From: Thermoplasmatota archaeon
GTDB taxonomy: Archaea > Thermoplasmatota > Penumbrarchaeia > Penumbrarchaeales > Penumbrarchaeaceae
DNA length: 7,282 bases
Direction: 5' to 3'
Assembly: GCA_030591285.1 (NCBI GenBank)
Contig: JAUVBH010000076.1
Location: 1 to 7,282 of the forward strand
Shown here: one piece after another, positions 6,401-7,282 of the stretch
Layout of the letters: every line of letters starts with the position of its first letter
Position numbering within the stretch: position 1 is the stretch's first letter
Notes under the pieces: generated by a model
Told to the model about the DNA's origin: nothing
Database searches by the model: none
The model's input: the letters and a program-made list of their open reading frames with translations, nothing else
Position numbers and translations under genes: made by a program

Positions 6401-7282
6401 AATTTCGCTGCTCCAGCAGGTATTGCTTTAGAGACCTCATCACTGTATAGCGGTATGAGGGCGCTTTCCCTGGTTGCTGAACATGCATGGTCATAGACCA
6501 AGGTGTCAGGTAGATCAAGTGACTCGAACTCCTGATCAAGGACCTCACACTGCGGGGTCTTATTACCATATATACCATCGATATAGAACTGTCCTGGTGC
6601 GAAGGTCAATGGTGCCATAAGGGTCTTGAAAAGAGCATCACCGTAAAAGATAGGCGACAGGTGATCGTTCGGGTCCTTGAGGCCGATATATCCCATTGGT
6701 ATGCCAACTGGATTTGCCCACACTGAACTCGAGCTGGATATCCATGTGGAGATCATGTTCAACCATTTCTGGTATTCCAGATTGTGGTTGGTATTCTCGA
6801 CAGTGTTGGATATGATAAGTTCATCGATCAATCCCCTGAAATTCTTCTCAGGACCATCTCCACCGACCATGATCGGTGAAGAATCATACTTGATGTTTAT
6901 CGCGGAATCCTTCACACCAACTTCCTGTCCATCGATCTGAAGGGATATCCTGTATCCATCGAATAGAGCAACGACCTTATGCCACCTATCAAGTGTAATA
7001 GCTGGACCATCTGGGTCTTCATACTCTATCTCGATCATCTGTTTGCTGTTCCCGATCCCCATCTTCAAATTGTTATTGCCTCCACCGGTTCCAATGAGCT
7101 CAATGAAATAGCCGCTCATATCATCCTGGTCCCCCTTGGAGACAATGTTCCAGGTATCGCCATCCAATGGGTTCTCTGTGATCTTCACAAAGGATTCGAT
7201 GGTGAATTCCTGAAGCTTCTGACGATCGTTGTGAATGACCTCAAGCCATTCGGATCCAAGGAATTTGTAGGAGGTTTTGAAC
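3430..7282 (-). CDS. Giant surface protein with LamG-like, CARDB-like and CBM-like modules and an aromatic C-terminal domain, 5' end outside window
   Basis: The frame is open from the window edge (first full codon 7281-7279) to TGA at 3432-3430, giving 1283 codons. The GTG at 7188 is not the start, because the LamG-like fold begins before it. Residues are counted here from 7281. About 1-163: LamG-like concanavalin fold (EFTIESFVKI, RWHKVVALFDG, FRGLIDELIISN). 180-328: unassigned; its end (FGEGAYAFTTVFSPD) faintly recalls glutamine-amidotransferase-like folds. 331-433 and 434-541: CARDB/NEW3-like sandwiches. 557-688: CBM or galactose-binding-like sandwich (YYADDMEHMKGAV, DGDYIAQFHL, QDKVEVI). 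710-960: unassigned beta-rich region. 992-1011: Ile-Pro pentapeptide repeat. 1071-1276: amphipathic strands, a Gly/Ala-rich helical stretch and a very aromatic end, finishing in SRKAIPAS. About nine N-X-S/T sequons suggest an extracellular location. No enzyme active site was seen; glycan or surface binding is inferred. Domain names rest on patterns, not searches. Confidence 0.9.
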   Translation of the reverse strand, partial: FKTSYKFLGSEWLEVIHNDRQKLQEFTIESFVKITENPLDGDTWNIVSKGDQDDMSGYFIELIGTGGGNNNLKMGIGNSKQMIEIEYEDPDGPAITLDRWHKVVALFDGYRISLQIDGQEVGVKDSAINIKYDSSPIMVGGDGPEKNFRGLIDELIISNTVENTNHNLEYQKWLNMISTWISSSSSVWANPVGIPMGYIGLKDPNDHLSPIFYGDALFKTLMAPLTFAPGQFYIDGIYGNKTPQCEVLDQEFESLDLPDTLVYDHACSATRESALIPLYSDEVSKAIPAGAAKFGEGAYAFTTVFSPDIVIALCMLRLPNDYILNILNSEHYKGEDIIVETYIQNPSDVVETYLVELIVNDPFGRETVAHQKNVTVLPGREAEVHMLFRPKKSTYPKGTYRMMLSVERESDNLLLDFWGDDESESRELTINLIDDVELDILDFDSQISHNGTLRVPVRIVNHGALPTYLNLEMSVLSPNGYTFDVSYGDKIYIASHKSQIVYMEWDPVKAMEEQTRKNLVPDLPFGDYKVMMTIFDAESVLYTSEIANQKASDEDKFIYYADDMEHMKGAVDQGNGWSISPQTPTTKGYLSKSMNKTEMDDGDYIAQFHLMINENTGRNDKVGTISVWFGDEMASYRDLYKHDFMNPNSYQYFSVNFDTRGRRNEPISFRTYWEGNSIMKQDKVEVIPYETVNDVEENALSTRPIDFEYESFQLLAETQIVAYLTHPFDHYVSAELFYEVGDIKGSFDIPKTNQLYSFTLYHYPKDVIKVSTAGLGGLKQLRVSAVRTQETFIIQKKGTKLIDVEHGYPNEVVDILITESTSELKIKDTLTLEDLSVKNYTANVTAGFDDENARPYVDLNSSYDWVEFDVDIPRSDAQRISLEVYEEVDKQIAIKCLIYNEENELTVTFAFLGGSGEWKFNSTNTFLSSGQYTFRLSQTRDNYSARMYPEIYVAPLILPDKGEKQSETTPEAGNSMVICVLGLGFEVDLSWIPKIPNLKIPNIEIPKLDLGDCLKLFIVDVARNDVETMVLGTQYYLRVRIEYEHSFGGAPSKSAPPGASKFKMVSDDPGLESITFIVGVELGFVYSEWEATGLRYPAVNSFNPYEIGIKIKIRIKSYTNPASFAVDVLGAVLSVVSAGAGTTLIPFLKTAANIVGAGLRAIGFDIGVGLYLLIEASAIFTPAFKLEFNVYPLGSIWAKIEINLWFFSFTILDAGIDLVLPIALTVGVDASYGWPWWVYFQFWIQFSGHLILFEIEIFEFEYRINLWTFYILGGPSRKAIPAS
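4249..4308 (-). repeat. Ile-Pro pentapeptide repeat within the giant surface protein
   Basis: The encoded segment reads as a lead-in IPK followed by IPNLK, IPNIE and IPKLD: a five-residue repeat with Ile-Pro fixed, Asn/Lys third, Leu/Ile fourth and a charged fifth residue. It links the unassigned beta-rich middle of the protein to its C-terminal domain. Regular prolines preclude helix, so an extended stalk or hinge is likely. The codons vary between units (ATA/ATC, CCC/CCT), so this is an amino-acid repeat more than a recent DNA duplication. Confidence 0.7.

Noticed and set aside
3456..6940. Short plus-strand frames and two extra minus-strand frames (6075-6296, 6333-6578) inside the LamG/CARDB-like gene
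   Set aside because: All are out-of-frame shadows of the long frame; none has a recognisable domain.
7186..7188. GTG as the start codon of the upstream gene
   Set aside because: The frame is open upstream and the preceding codons encode the first strands of the same LamG-like domain.
1..7282. CRISPR arrays, tRNA or rRNA genes, insertion sequences
   Set aside because: Nearly all the sequence is accounted for by two continuous coding frames, and the 141-base gap shows no such structures.

Overview
The window is almost entirely filled by two very large minus-strand genes for secreted or cell-surface proteins. Both run off the window. I read them from a hand reverse-complement and translation. 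One short intergenic region (3289-3429, 141 bases) separates them. I found no plus-strand gene, RNA gene, insertion sequence or CRISPR array.

The likely source is an archaeon, possibly a Thermoplasmatota-type euryarchaeon (moderate to low confidence). The grounds are: huge modular surface proteins built from NosD-type beta-helix, fibronectin III, carboxypeptidase-regulatory-like and LamG-like modules; an AT-rich TATA-type promoter without a clear Shine-Dalgarno; many N-X-S/T sequons; and heavy use of AGG/AGA for arginine and ATA/ATC for isoleucine. No rRNA or housekeeping gene is present to settle this, and a bacterium cannot be excluded.

Layout in transcription order, from high to low coordinates. 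(1) 7282-3430 holds the C-terminal 1283 codons of a giant protein: LamG-like lectin fold, an unassigned module, two CARDB/NEW3-like beta-sandwiches, a carbohydrate-binding-module-like sandwich, a long unassigned beta-rich stretch, a proline-isoleucine pentapeptide repeat, and a strikingly aromatic C-terminal domain. Its start lies outside the window. (2) 3429-3361 holds a perfect 11-bp hairpin followed by a T-tract, a good terminator for that gene. (3) 3360-3289 holds TATA-like boxes and short repeats, the promoter of the next gene. (4) 3288-1 holds the N-terminal 1096 codons of a second giant protein: signal peptide, right-handed beta-helix, an Ig-like segment, three FN3 domains and two carboxypeptidase-regulatory-like domains, the last one cut by the window edge.

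The two genes share orientation, but the terminator and the new promoter between them suggest separate transcription. Together they look like part of a surface-protein locus concerned with binding glycans or surrounding material. Neither visible part contains a recognisable catalytic domain. The least explained element is the aromatic, amphipathic C-terminal domain of the upstream protein (about 4071-3454).
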